Below are positions 36,701 to 44,914 of a stretch of 50,186 nt of DNA, piece by piece (the stretch's first letter is position 1; the number at the start of each line of letters is the position of its first letter). The stretch comes from a virus. A program made the translations under genes and the position numbers. The stretch covers positions 1-50,186 of IMG/VR virus record IMGVR_UViG_3300032208_000153. One strand, 5' to 3'. Under the pieces are notes generated by a model. The model was not told where the DNA came from and made no database searches. It saw only the letters and a program-made list of their open reading frames with translations.

Positions 36701-39700
36701 TGTATATGCAATTTCAGGTTCTTGGATAACGCCATCAATAGTTACAATAAGATTTTCTGCACTATGAGGATTAAATGGCAATCCTGAACTGTTGAGCAAG
36801 GTAAATTCAGTTCTTCCAAGAACAACAGTTTCACTTTGGTATCCATCAAGTGCTTCTTGTAGAGTAACAACAAAAGCGTTGGTTTCGTTGAAATTGAATT
36901 CCTCAACAGCAACAGATCCACTACCTTTAATAGCACGGTAATCATCAACAGACAGAATAGATTGTGTGAGTTGTCTTCTTGTGCTTTCTACGGTTACTTT
37001 ATTTTTCTCAGAATCCCATAGTTGTACAATACTGAAATGAGATGCCTTTGGCATCTTTTCTGGCATCGTAATGCCATCCTCTACAACGGGATCAATAATT
37101 ACTTCACCAAATACTTTAAATCCTGCAGGGTGTGTAGTTTCTTTTACTAACTCTCTCCAGTTGTCAATAGTTGTTCTAGATTTAACAACGTAAGAGTAAT
37201 CTTGATAGAAGAAAGAGTCTGTTAGTCTCTGATTAGATACACCTAACTTACCTCTATCAGATCTAAAGGAACCTGTATTGTCAGAGAAAGGTTGAATGTC
37301 GAGATCAAATACAGAAACGAAAGTCTGTTTGATGGTTGCGCTAGTTTTTGATACTTTTGCAACAATAGGTAAATCATTTCTAAACTTACCTTTGATCTTA
37401 GAAACTTTGAGGATATTTGATCCTACCCTCCAGTCTCTTACAATACCTTCAGCAATAATAGTATTGCCTTCAGTCTGAGTTACAACCTCTCCGTTTAGAT
37501 AATTACTGTCACCATAACCTTTGACTGCAAATGCATAACTACCAGTGTACTCAGATAATAATGTTTTGTCCTTGTGGAAAGCACTTCCATTTTTGACAAT
37601 ACTTACATTCTTTGGACGACCAATTCTACTTCCTTGAGCAAACAGTCTTACATCAGATTCGATAATAGCAATTGTAGGTGCCTTAGTGTAATCTGTTCCT
37701 TTGTTGGTTACAAAAATGTCTAAGATTTCGCCATTTCTAGAAGTAATGCCAAACTCGGCATCAATACCATCTCCATCAAGAATAACTACCTTTGGTTTGC
37801 TATAATTTGATCCATTGCTGTTTACCTTTACTCCAGTAATAGTATTTGACAAAGAATCAAATAGAACTGTTGCATCTGCTTGATTTTCTGTGCTTAGATA
37901 AGCACCAACTACAATAGGAGATTTTTTATAGTTATCTCCAATATTCTGTACAGATACACTATTAATCTCACCTACTGCAAATCTTCCTGTAGTAGTATAT
38001 GAAATTTGACCAGATCCATCCCATTGAGGATTACTCTTTAGAGAATAGCAGAATCTGGTAGGTGTGACATAATTTACAATTTGTCTGGAAGAAAGAGGAT
38101 CTTGTACAACTCTTAGATATGAGTTGTTGTTACTAATCGTTCCATTCTTATCAAAATAGAAATAGTTAGAGAATCTAGACTCTTGCTTCTCATCATATTG
38201 ATTGGAAGCAATTGCAGGACCAAATCCAAACTTCATCTCAACAAAAGATCCAGGAGCTCCTTGTACAACAGAACTTTCTGTCTTTTCTACTGGAACTATG
38301 TTATAATTACCACTTGGACTAAAGTCTAGGTTTGCTCCAGTGAGTGAGTTATCTGAAGTATCGAATCTATACTTATAGTATTCTTGTACTTCGATGATTG
38401 GATTTACAGACCATTCAGAAACAAAGTCATTAGGTGCAGTAGTATTAAAGATAGACAGTGATGGATCTAGTTTAAATTCAAATCTATTTTCTGGTTCAGT
38501 TGCATTAATAATATTGACAAACCTTTGAGGTGTGCTGTCATCAAAGAAAGTAGTAGTTTCTGTAATTCCTTGTAGTGTTGACAGAGATTGTGTTGAAGGA
38601 TAAACTACCAATAAAGACTGTCTCTCTTTGTTGTAAGTAACAGATTCGCAACCATTTACAACGAAGTTTGCATCAAAACGATATTCACCATCATACAATG
38701 ATACAGGTGCGCCATCGTAGTGATCAACTGCTTCTGTTCCTTCTTGTCCTCTTTCTACAATCAGAGTACCACCTTGGACTTGATTATTTGTAACAGAGAC
38801 AATCTTGACAATCTCATCATCAATTTTTAGTAAATCGTCTTCGCAGTATTCTACTGCACTCTTAACAAAGATCTTTGTTGCAGTAGAAGATACACTAACG
38901 TGATCAATAAAGAACCTTAGTGTTTGTGGTGAACTTCCAGCAACCTTTCCTAATGGCGCATCATCTACACCAAGGATATCGCCTCTCTTGTAACCATCGC
39001 CACCTTCAGAGATTTGAATATCGGAGATGTAACCAGTTACATCACCTGTGTTGAATGGACTTACTACAATATTTGCAGTAGCACCAGTTCCTGATCCACC
39101 AGTTAGTGGGATATTGGTGTATGAACCAACCTCATACAAATTACCAGCATTAAGAATAATGCCTCTACCAATACCACTATAATTTACAGTAGTTTCATAT
39201 CTTGGTGTTCTGAGTGTCAACTCTTGATAAATTCTTTTTCTTACAAAGTAAGTTCTTGTCTTTGTTGCATCATCTGGGTTGATAGAAACATCAATTACAT
39301 CTCCAATACCTAGTTTATGTTCTCCTACTGTTTCAACTAGGGCGACATTTGAATCAATATCAAATGGAACTAGTCCATCACTTAGGTATTCGACAGAATC
39401 AATCCTTGCACCAGAAGTATCGGAAAGAGAATTACTCTTTAAGAAATATCCAGGTAGAGCATCTTGACCTTCAAATGTTCCTGAAGTGACTTTTACAATT
39501 ACTGTATTGCCTGCAATGACAGACTCTAATACTTCACCTTGTGCTGCTTCAGTGATAACACCATCGGTAAGTGTTAGAATAGATCCTTGTTCAAATGAAG
39601 AGACTTTATCAATTGTAAGTCTGACTACTTTAATGTCAGTAGAAAATGTTGCACTACCATCAAATGTTCCATTGACATCTTTTACTAGAATGGTATTGTC

Positions 39701-42691
39701 TGCTCTTACATCACCAACAATTGTTCCAAAAGCACCAGATCCTGGTTGTCTAAGGAAATCATCGGCAAAGACATAAGAATCTCTGGTAATAACCAACTTA
39801 ACAACTTTTGATTCAAAACTTTGTAAGTAATTGACAGATTTTCCTTTAACTGAACTTACAGACGCTTCTACGCCATTACCATCTGTTCCGAGGTTATCAA
39901 ACACTAGGGAAGATCCTACATTGAATGAATCAGAAGAAGATTCTACCTCAACAGAGTCTACACTTCCAGACTCTAGATCCTTGATAGTTGCATTGACACC
40001 ACCACCATTACCTTCGATGCCAGGAACAAACAGTCTCTTGACATTAGAAGAAATGTTTGATTGATTTAAATTAGACGCATAGTTAGATTCTACAGGAAGA
40101 GAGTAAAAATTGTCTCCAATAATATAAGGGAACTGTGGAACCTGTTGATCGTTAATGGTAACAAAGTATGCATAGACTCCATTTGGATAATCTGGAGTTA
40201 CACAATATCTGCCATTATTTTGATCGAGAGTTCCTGTCTTATGGCGATATTCGTAGTCTTGAATAAAATCACCAAGTGGATAGTCCTGTGTGCTAGGTCC
40301 AAAAGATCTAGTTTGTTTTAAAATATAACTCGAAGTCATCCTAATAATAGGAGACTGTGTATCTAATGGATTCTCATGTGCAAATGGTCCATAGATTGGG
40401 TTGCCATCATAAGCAAAACCAATGATAGGAGAATGAACCTTAACTGCTGGTTCTACTCCAAGTGAACTCAAGTTATCATTGAGTCTAACACGAAGAGATT
40501 TAGGATTAGCAACATGAGCATATCCATACTCTAATGACTTATTAAAGTTCTCGAAGACAAAACCATTATTGTCATCTAGAGAATTTTGTAGTCTAGAATA
40601 CCTATCTTTGACCCATTCTGTCAATTCTGGAATAGCAGTAGCATCTCTACCAACTGGAACAATAGTAACTCTTACATTGTCCTGTGAATAGAAACTACCT
40701 TCGTTTACTAGATCAAATCCAACAATTTCACCATCAGATACAATAGCAGTATATTCTGCTAAACGACCTTGACCAGCAAGATCACTAATAATAACTGCTG
40801 GAGGTGATGAATAATACTGACCAGGATTGTCAATGATCAAATCAGTAATTCTACCAAAAGTAACTGTTGCTCTTACTTCAGCACCACGACCAGAAGTGAT
40901 TTCAACTCTAGGAGTCTTGCCATATAGTCCTGGTTCTAATACTTCGATAGATTCTACAAATTGCCCAGCAAGTTTTGCTACTGCTCTTCCAGCAACATCA
41001 TTAACTAGAACATATGGTGCGTTCTTGTATCCAATACCTTGGTTATTAACTGTAATTTTTTCTAGTTTTCCGAATCTTACAGTATCAGTATCCTTGTAAC
41101 TATAAATTCTAGTTCCGTTCAATAAAACACCAGTATCAAGAGATGGAGTCTTATAAACCTCTGTTGTTGATGTTGCTTCTTTTCTAATAAGTTTTAGAAC
41201 TTTTTGATCGGCAAGATTGCCAGGAATACTAGTTACGTTTTCGAGAATAGGATATGATGGGTATCCAGAAGAAGCAATGTAATAGAACTGCTCATCCGAG
41301 AATACAGCAGACACATCAGTAGAAAGATTTGACAGACTACTAGTATAAGCGGGATTTGTTGGAGAGGTTGGTTTAGCATTCGTGTTTGATAGTAACCATC
41401 TAATTCCTTGAGGTGTAACTACTTTTGGATCAGTAGTTTCAAATCCTGGATTTGTGACCTCAATAGGATCACCAGTAAATGCATAAGGTTGTGCTTGGTT
41501 GGGAAGTAAATTGTAAACTAGTCCAAATACCAGTAGTTTTACATCCGAGTTACCAATAATGATAGGATCATAAACAGTAGTACCAGAAGGATGAATTACT
41601 GTTTGTTCTCTACTGCTAATTGTAAATTGTGTAATATTCTTATCATCAAATGTGATGGTTTCTCCGCCAATCAGAAGAGATCCTGTGCTTTCCCATCCTA
41701 GTGTAGATGCAACACTGATTCTATCTCCTACACCATCGGTAGATTCAATTTGTTTAGTTAACTCTGTCTTTGTAGTAAATTCAAAGATACCATTGATAGT
41801 TTCTGTTGCTAGGAACAGATTATATGTTACTTCACCATCAACGTTGGAGTCAAACCTGACATTATCGACTGTAGCAGAAGCAAAACCATTTCTAGGTCCT
41901 TCTTGCTGAACAACTACCTTTCCAATAAGATCTTTTACATCACCAGAGAGAACCTTGACACGAAGAGCATAACCTTGTGTCCAATCTGATGTAGATGACT
42001 TATAGGTAAAATCTGATGGATTGTAAACCTCAGGTCTATTCTCCTCTCCACCAGAGATTACAGTGTTGAATAAGAATTGAATAGATCTTTCAGTTCCTTT
42101 TGCTCTGTAGAACTCACCAATGTTTTTGATAAGTGTTCTTTTGTCTACAGCGTTCTTTAAATACTTTTCTGGGAACGATGCTAAGTATTGCTCCTCAAAA
42201 TTCTTGACCAGAGCATACAAGAATAGATTGCTGATGTTTTGTACTAGTTCTCCACCAGAGTGGGTCGATGCTTGACTAGTTATAAATTCTGTAGTATTAT
42301 AGAGGTCACCAAGTTTAGTATTACCACTAACACCACGGGAGACTTCTAAAAACTCAGTATCTGTTCTGCTCTTGTAAAAACAGATCTCTTTACCAATTTT
42401 GATGTACCCATTCTCTTCTGGGAATGAGCGAGCATCGGAAACAGTAATAGTAGTGGCAGAATCTGATAGGTTGCCTACCAGTTCGCTATTTTGCTCAAGT
42501 ACCTTGGACTCATAGTATCCAATGTCTGCATAAGTTGATAGATTATTAGCAATATCAAGGGCACCACCCTGAATCTCCAAGCTTTCATAATACTTGGTAA
42601 GGAAGTCACCAAAAAGCTCGTATTCAGTAGTAATAAACTCTGGTAATTGAGTCTCAATCAGAGTTGAAATTGAATTCTTGATTTTCGCCAT
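30764..42691 (-). CDS. gp7: Baseplate wedge protein gp7, hugely expanded (3975 aa)
   Basis: T4 gp7 is 1032 aa and forms the core of the wedge with gp6, gp8, gp10 and gp53. Here residues 183-215 (DKRTLIKNIGEFYRAKGTER, then IQFLFNTVI) match the T4 stretch DKRDAVARFFESR...KGIEASYKFLFKVLY. Residues about 1853-1862 (THPAGFKVFGE) match T4 VHPVGFGF. Some 1600 residues separate these blocks, against roughly 150 in T4. The added material includes EI-x-Y...RG modules (IGKEICFYKS, VGDEVVYYPRK), many GxGY beta modules from about 550 onward, and a YHYH-like domain at about 755-870. Two helical C-x-x-D-I modules lie near 2107 and 2770. The position between gp6 and gp8 confirms identity. ATG at 42691, five bases after gp6. 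Confidence 0.88.
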   Translation of the reverse strand: MAKIKNSISTLIETQLPEFITTEYELFGDFLTKYYESLEIQGGALDIANNLSTYADIGYYESKVLEQNSELVGNLSDSATTITVSDARSFPEENGYIKIGKEICFYKSRTDTEFLEVSRGVSGNTKLGDLYNTTEFITSQASTHSGGELVQNISNLFLYALVKNFEEQYLASFPEKYLKNAVDKRTLIKNIGEFYRAKGTERSIQFLFNTVISGGEENRPEVYNPSDFTYKSSTSDWTQGYALRVKVLSGDVKDLIGKVVVQQEGPRNGFASATVDNVRFDSNVDGEVTYNLFLATETINGIFEFTTKTELTKQIESTDGVGDRISVASTLGWESTGSLLIGGETITFDDKNITQFTISSREQTVIHPSGTTVYDPIIIGNSDVKLLVFGLVYNLLPNQAQPYAFTGDPIEVTNPGFETTDPKVVTPQGIRWLLSNTNAKPTSPTNPAYTSSLSNLSTDVSAVFSDEQFYYIASSGYPSYPILENVTSIPGNLADQKVLKLIRKEATSTTEVYKTPSLDTGVLLNGTRIYSYKDTDTVRFGKLEKITVNNQGIGYKNAPYVLVNDVAGRAVAKLAGQFVESIEVLEPGLYGKTPRVEITSGRGAEVRATVTFGRITDLIIDNPGQYYSSPPAVIISDLAGQGRLAEYTAIVSDGEIVGFDLVNEGSFYSQDNVRVTIVPVGRDATAIPELTEWVKDRYSRLQNSLDDNNGFVFENFNKSLEYGYAHVANPKSLRVRLNDNLSSLGVEPAVKVHSPIIGFAYDGNPIYGPFAHENPLDTQSPIIRMTSSYILKQTRSFGPSTQDYPLGDFIQDYEYRHKTGTLDQNNGRYCVTPDYPNGVYAYFVTINDQQVPQFPYIIGDNFYSLPVESNYASNLNQSNISSNVKRLFVPGIEGNGGGVNATIKDLESGSVDSVEVESSSDSFNVGSSLVFDNLGTDGNGVEASVSSVKGKSVNYLQSFESKVVKLVITRDSYVFADDFLRQPGSGAFGTIVGDVRADNTILVKDVNGTFDGSATFSTDIKVVRLTIDKVSSFEQGSILTLTDGVITEAAQGEVLESVIAGNTVIVKVTSGTFEGQDALPGYFLKSNSLSDTSGARIDSVEYLSDGLVPFDIDSNVALVETVGEHKLGIGDVIDVSINPDDATKTRTYFVRKRIYQELTLRTPRYETTVNYSGIGRGIILNAGNLYEVGSYTNIPLTGGSGTGATANIVVSPFNTGDVTGYISDIQISEGGDGYKRGDILGVDDAPLGKVAGSSPQTLRFFIDHVSVSSTATKIFVKSAVEYCEDDLLKIDDEIVKIVSVTNNQVQGGTLIVERGQEGTEAVDHYDGAPVSLYDGEYRFDANFVVNGCESVTYNKERQSLLVVYPSTQSLSTLQGITETTTFFDDSTPQRFVNIINATEPENRFEFKLDPSLSIFNTTAPNDFVSEWSVNPIIEVQEYYKYRFDTSDNSLTGANLDFSPSGNYNIVPVEKTESSVVQGAPGSFVEMKFGFGPAIASNQYDEKQESRFSNYFYFDKNGTISNNNSYLRVVQDPLSSRQIVNYVTPTRFCYSLKSNPQWDGSGQISYTTTGRFAVGEINSVSVQNIGDNYKKSPIVVGAYLSTENQADATVLFDSLSNTITGVKVNSNGSNYSKPKVVILDGDGIDAEFGITSRNGEILDIFVTNKGTDYTKAPTIAIIESDVRLFAQGSRIGRPKNVSIVKNGSAFHKDKTLLSEYTGSYAFAVKGYGDSNYLNGEVVTQTEGNTIIAEGIVRDWRVGSNILKVSKIKGKFRNDLPIVAKVSKTSATIKQTFVSVFDLDIQPFSDNTGSFRSDRGKLGVSNQRLTDSFFYQDYSYVVKSRTTIDNWRELVKETTHPAGFKVFGEVIIDPVVEDGITMPEKMPKASHFSIVQLWDSEKNKVTVESTRRQLTQSILSVDDYRAIKGSGSVAVEEFNFNETNAFVVTLQEALDGYQSETVVLGRTEFTLLNSSGLPFNPHSAENLIVTIDGVIQEPEIAYTVSGNKITFATAPLGATVVEGQDIQEQQILIRYLEFKNDAFNDKHFRKIRNFYQRNGRWLDAANQILLNVDFIVAESIGWFEAKYATDIANSIIPWTAIEGAVQADIRNLCAALEHDLRFGGNIKTVDYAELFATSYSRQNTQINDLFQYVVRLAKLAIRNWDWIALGAVYTAGSDIITISDTSNIALGAVVSSGNAIPLSSGYRVIEIISDTQLRISGTALFNSSTAPGGSAGPGTTYLSGEQSGDLNLPTGTGAVIPPNTYALPPGTTLTVPPVFAGLDQVTFSFSGINNGTFYDASNLIEKNRNYITDYALNWGADVFPNLDWGDTKRLNASFSFDNRIYVSDDVTITNKGDGFETEPEVIVTESASAPAVLGNRHGSNEAIIARLEYKGYIKRVDILDGGSGYTQPPIISFPGDMENVYAVAEIENGELTSILISGEGFSTTTADNVYEFGPGTTIAQNGTGVGETGGFNIGGTHLRFGDTDGGERYCIFKPYDTRSIQVVRVFAIRGNDTNGGETPEGDSGDERLRLAYQIVSDPTTAPDENSWVDLGVVIGLEDEDPDGGALKNYDIALPPEAQDEYVYFRLNQPENSGTIYDNFGVLSVSFIEALVGDPNGPRYSNYLVNVDTNPLDTGTPTPGEARVALGKRVDRLEIVDGGQGMQTVDPNQTEVYIKSLLNQDQIIELDATVKLAVETTVGVIDGGYGYDPNVPASVVVSNPTITTDLPTAEVEYDENGTVLSVELENQGPIDRIPVGLQLTHRTLGENNLTTKCGRDIGYLLDAALYSLRFGGNQKLVEFAELYFVGSKLNYIVGEFVETKSIYKKVLTELCVQAMRQDLSSGSKYTLISPVNDPEVIVDLLSPTCAGVESALNTYYDIVETIFNTGPNVIQPTSQNPTRPGYYTRLVPYANYDIIADNQLVSGECENVVSSLSSFADIINDAMILDTSTTKSLPDFIDNETSEFELYWDDDGSPVSLTETDEHLMVALNGVIQRPKYNPDEPAFDSYWVDKTVTPNLIKFTAPPIWDQDLSAKTIQEPSQVERLFATNIGNYKRYTIDKSLVNGERVGPFLIVSVDEDKIVNISDSNYLIVIVNGVIQKPITAYEIAGASITFKKYSIREEDVVDIRLCYGRDLESTVTFHDFDTSGYLYDYTLEVNGSGISARFNGFAVTSDWALTTKDKFYIYQEDSNGVYGIGSIYDWKLVGANQVMIKMYSNNLDYDASRTTYVQTMGATAVSTFAFAATDSLTLTKNYDYLSRTDKSYFAEDVKRTNDLLQRKGFFRLAPGDQVKIEGESRYRTISSVPNEVYTRDNRLDGDAGNDIYGSFGVSSYNGKTLGEGLSVSAVITNGVVTALNWNERIVEEIANADGTTTYKFYRPTAFGYRTPPQLKFVPKDGNGGGARAQVIVAGGEIQGIQLVSGGSGYTEAPKVVVTRKYDVKKQDDIKVSLVKLGVQSVINQGLRVISTVDVIQLPPPEQALLTAVVLDSVKNVQDQIEQEIYPESIEDGASVMPEDVPPLYRQHFYYLGPYYAGQAEEAERYIQSVVDVRAEDVISISQMSTDRFIVQTIQRELDNTFLDNAVYRAPGAYLQAPLNIGDHIVYIPDTDKFTSHGKLMVGDEVVYYPRKRSDRFLNVTRGFDNTTEKNWNPGTFIRQIEDFVSLAFGGVTSFTSETIVTNSIPVGKAENKLTRQFVAPATFEMETTVNRVTELQVSVNVESISSISQQVTLDVPAGGNNIVSDFTNFRPVATVETSVIQVETEVVSALEKSSELLFFTPPGGFVDYFIEKIKFSNPIKTRINGFVTVLDKSVTQRDGTVILARNILEEEQTSYIGKYSVGNVGANISSWDYVSKDSGFMPGGGVSIAEFSKLFVSFGIRDLEERGFSNYTLAGEKFNLGIPSFNNPATTTFSSGPIASLGNITVENTDYFPASGYIFHGSGSNRGVIRYTSKTPTTFNGCTVISGSTTIQSGSDIIPYSID
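40082..40429 (-). other. YHYH-like domain embedded in gp7
   Basis: Residues about 755-870 of gp7 read GFAYDGNPIYGPFAHENP, then LDQNNGRYCVTPDYPNGVYA, then YFVTINDQQVPQFPYIIGD. This is the signature order of the YHYH family (DG-x-P-IYG ... LD-x-x-NGR ... Y-P-x-G-x-Y-x-YF-x-T ... PY-x-x-G), which is known mostly from secreted or surface proteins. Confidence 0.65.
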
Positions 42692-42696
42692 CTATA

Positions 42697-44490
42697 CTAC
42701 TCTGCGTATGCAATAAAGCTGCTGTTTGCGATGTCTACGTCTAGATAAACTTCTCTTGACGCAACGATGTCGTTTTGTCTTGGAAGTGCTCTCAGTTGGA
42801 TTCTGTTGTCTTCAAATGACCCTTTGATAATCGTAAGGTCATTCATTTTTACTTCACCTTTTTCATAATCTACAGTGCCAACAAAATCGTCTAAAACAAT
42901 TTTATCACCATTAGTTCCATCTAGTCTATATAGGACCATTTTGCCTAACCTATCTTCCAAATAGACAGTAAAAGTAGGGTATTCTGTAACAGTGAAACCC
43001 GTTGAGAACACTACAGGGTCGTCGTCATCAGCAAACGCATTTTGATAGCAAATTTCGTAGTATGATGTGCTGTTAAGTTGAGGGATAAAATCCTTTCTCA
43101 ACGTAACAGATGTGAGGTTAGAATTGATAGAATTGTCAGACTGATCGATCACAGTGATCGCTTTACTGTATCTAAACTTACCATTGAACTTTTCAGTGTC
43201 ACTAGTATCAATATAATCATTCAGAGAACCAATTGCTTTACCCTGAATGACTGCAGGTCTGTCACTAGTCTTTGCTCTGCTGTAGAAAATCCTACTTGTT
43301 AACTCAACAAATAGAATTGAAGGGTCTACAATCTCAGGAATGACAGAAGCAATGCTATATTTCTTCAATTCTTCTTTGATCTCTTGCTTCGTGATGCTAG
43401 TGATGTAAGAAGCATCTTCTGGTTTGATAGCAATGAAGACTCTTCCATACTGTGGTGGTACTTGATCTTCACCACCAAAGATGATGATATCACTAACAGC
43501 AGGGTAGATCCTGCGGATCAAAGCATCATAGTCATTTGATGTTACTGCTCTATTCTGTGCAGCATAGATTTTTGGAGCATTATACTTGATCTTCTGGGTG
43601 GACTCTCTTTCTTCTCCACCTGCAGATGCAACAACTGTGCCAATTGATACACTTGTATTAGGGTTAACACCATTTACGGTCTCTAATACACCACTGAATA
43701 CAAATGACTTGACGCCATTTGATGAAGGACCAGAAGTTGTTAGATAAGTGACTTCTACTCTTGCACCGTTAGGTAGTGCATAACCAATAACACCATCACC
43801 AAAGATGATCTCATATCTCTCGTCTTCAATCTCATCTAGGAAGAATACCTTTGCTTCTGAGTTTGCTTCTAGGATATTGTCAGAAACGAAGTATGGTTCG
43901 CTGTAACTTCCACCAGCAGGATAGACCTTTACTCTAATAGTGTTAGTATCAATGTTCTTGTTATCAAGAATAAACTTCTGATTCGCTAAAGAAGTGTTAA
44001 TAGTATAAGTATTTGTAATCTGTGTTCCTTCTCTTACTGGAACTTGTGCAAAGGTTGCGGTGTTTCCTCCCGTTACTTGTACCTTTACATCTTCTAGTGT
44101 AACGTACTGATACAAAGTCTCATCATAAGAAGCAACGAATCCTGTGCCTGCCTTTAGGATTAACTCTGCATCAGTGGTAGGGTTGGCATATGTTGCAGTA
44201 AAGTCGATATATGCAACAGGAGAGGTGATTGACTTTGCCCTGTACCCTAACTGCTTCGCTAATGCCACTACGTTGTCTCTCAACGTAGCAGAGTCTAGGA
44301 ACATCTCATTCACCACCATATTGGTGTTGAACGCAGTGTAGTACGTATTATAGGCAAGAGTGTCAATCAGCGTTGCTAATGCCGATCCCTCAAAATCATA
44401 ATCAGTAAAATCTGATTGTGCTCTCAAGTATTCCTTGAGTTGCGCTTTGATATCTTCAAAGTCTAAGTTGGCAACCTGAGTATAAGGCAT
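42697..44490 (-). CDS. gp6: Baseplate wedge protein gp6
   Basis: A 597-aa protein (T4 gp6 is 660 aa) of the baseplate J family. gp6 dimers form the inner ring joining adjacent wedges. The N-terminal region (NLDFEDIKAQLKEYLRAQSD, then FEGSALATLIDTLAYNTYY) is typical, as is the ALAKQLGYRAKSITSP motif that J-family proteins share near residue 75-95. ERYEIIFGDGVIGYALPNGA is the conserved GDG-x-x-G-x-x-L-P-x-G core, and NRAVTSNDYDALIRRIYPAV is the second conserved J-like block. It overlaps gp25 by one base (TAATG) and is followed by gp7 after five bases, so gp25-gp6-gp7 form one operon. No internal promoter is apparent. Confidence 0.94.
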   Translation of the reverse strand: MPYTQVANLDFEDIKAQLKEYLRAQSDFTDYDFEGSALATLIDTLAYNTYYTAFNTNMVVNEMFLDSATLRDNVVALAKQLGYRAKSITSPVAYIDFTATYANPTTDAELILKAGTGFVASYDETLYQYVTLEDVKVQVTGGNTATFAQVPVREGTQITNTYTINTSLANQKFILDNKNIDTNTIRVKVYPAGGSYSEPYFVSDNILEANSEAKVFFLDEIEDERYEIIFGDGVIGYALPNGARVEVTYLTTSGPSSNGVKSFVFSGVLETVNGVNPNTSVSIGTVVASAGGEERESTQKIKYNAPKIYAAQNRAVTSNDYDALIRRIYPAVSDIIIFGGEDQVPPQYGRVFIAIKPEDASYITSITKQEIKEELKKYSIASVIPEIVDPSILFVELTSRIFYSRAKTSDRPAVIQGKAIGSLNDYIDTSDTEKFNGKFRYSKAITVIDQSDNSINSNLTSVTLRKDFIPQLNSTSYYEICYQNAFADDDDPVVFSTGFTVTEYPTFTVYLEDRLGKMVLYRLDGTNGDKIVLDDFVGTVDYEKGEVKMNDLTIIKGSFEDNRIQLRALPRQNDIVASREVYLDVDIANSSFIAYAE

Positions 44491-44882
44491 TATCGTGTTC
44501 GCTCTAAGAAGAATTCGACTGCTACTGGTGCGTCATCTCGACCAATAATGGAGAACTGAAGTTCTACTTCATAACCATTATTCAATTCATCTGGTAGACA
44601 TCTAATTCCTTCAACAGAAACCCTTGGTTCGTATCTTGCTAATACGTTAGTAATCTCTGATTTGATAACACCAGCAGAACCATAATCTAATGGTTCAAAC
44701 AAAACCTTCTGAATACCACTACCCAAGTTAGGTTGAAATGGTCTTTCTCCCTTCATAGTAAGAAGCAAGGCAGTAATCGACTGAACGATAGCTGCCTTGT
44801 CCTTTACCGTTACCAAATCATCGGTAACAGGATGCTTCTTAAATGTAACACTCAAGTCTTTGAATGTCTGAAAGGAAGGCAT
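44490..44882 (-). CDS. gp25: Baseplate wedge protein gp25
   Basis: A 130-aa protein, the same size as T4 gp25 (132 aa). It belongs to the GPW/gp25 family, a lysozyme-like fold without activity that links the baseplate inner ring to the sheath. Diagnostic features are VTVKDKAAIVQSITALLLT, then KGERPFQPNLGSGIQKVLFE (the conserved R-PF-x-P-x-x-G motif), LARYEPRVSVEGI and an ELQFSIIG strand near the C-terminus. It is first in the gp25-gp6-gp7 unit, 25 bases after a late promoter whose leader can form a small hairpin. There is no clear Shine-Dalgarno. Confidence 0.95.
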   Translation of the reverse strand: MPSFQTFKDLSVTFKKHPVTDDLVTVKDKAAIVQSITALLLTMKGERPFQPNLGSGIQKVLFEPLDYGSAGVIKSEITNVLARYEPRVSVEGIRCLPDELNNGYEVELQFSIIGRDDAPVAVEFFLERTR

Positions 44883-44888
44883 TTAGAC

Positions 44889-44903
44889 ACAGCAATAGGC
44901 TGT
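44889..44903 (-). other. Small hairpin in the gp25 leader
   Basis: Five-bp stem ACAGC/GCTGT with a five-base loop, between the late promoter and the gp25 ATG. Without a T run it is a weak terminator candidate; it may be a leader structure. Confidence 0.4.
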
Positions 44904-44906
44904 TTC

Positions 44907-44914
44907 TATTTATC
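44907..44914 (-). promoter_or_regulatory. Late promoter GATAAATA for gp25-gp6-gp7
   Basis: The minus strand reads GATAAATA and overlaps the TGA stop of the 56-aa gene (TGATAAATA). It lies 24 bases upstream of the gp25 ATG. Confidence 0.7.
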
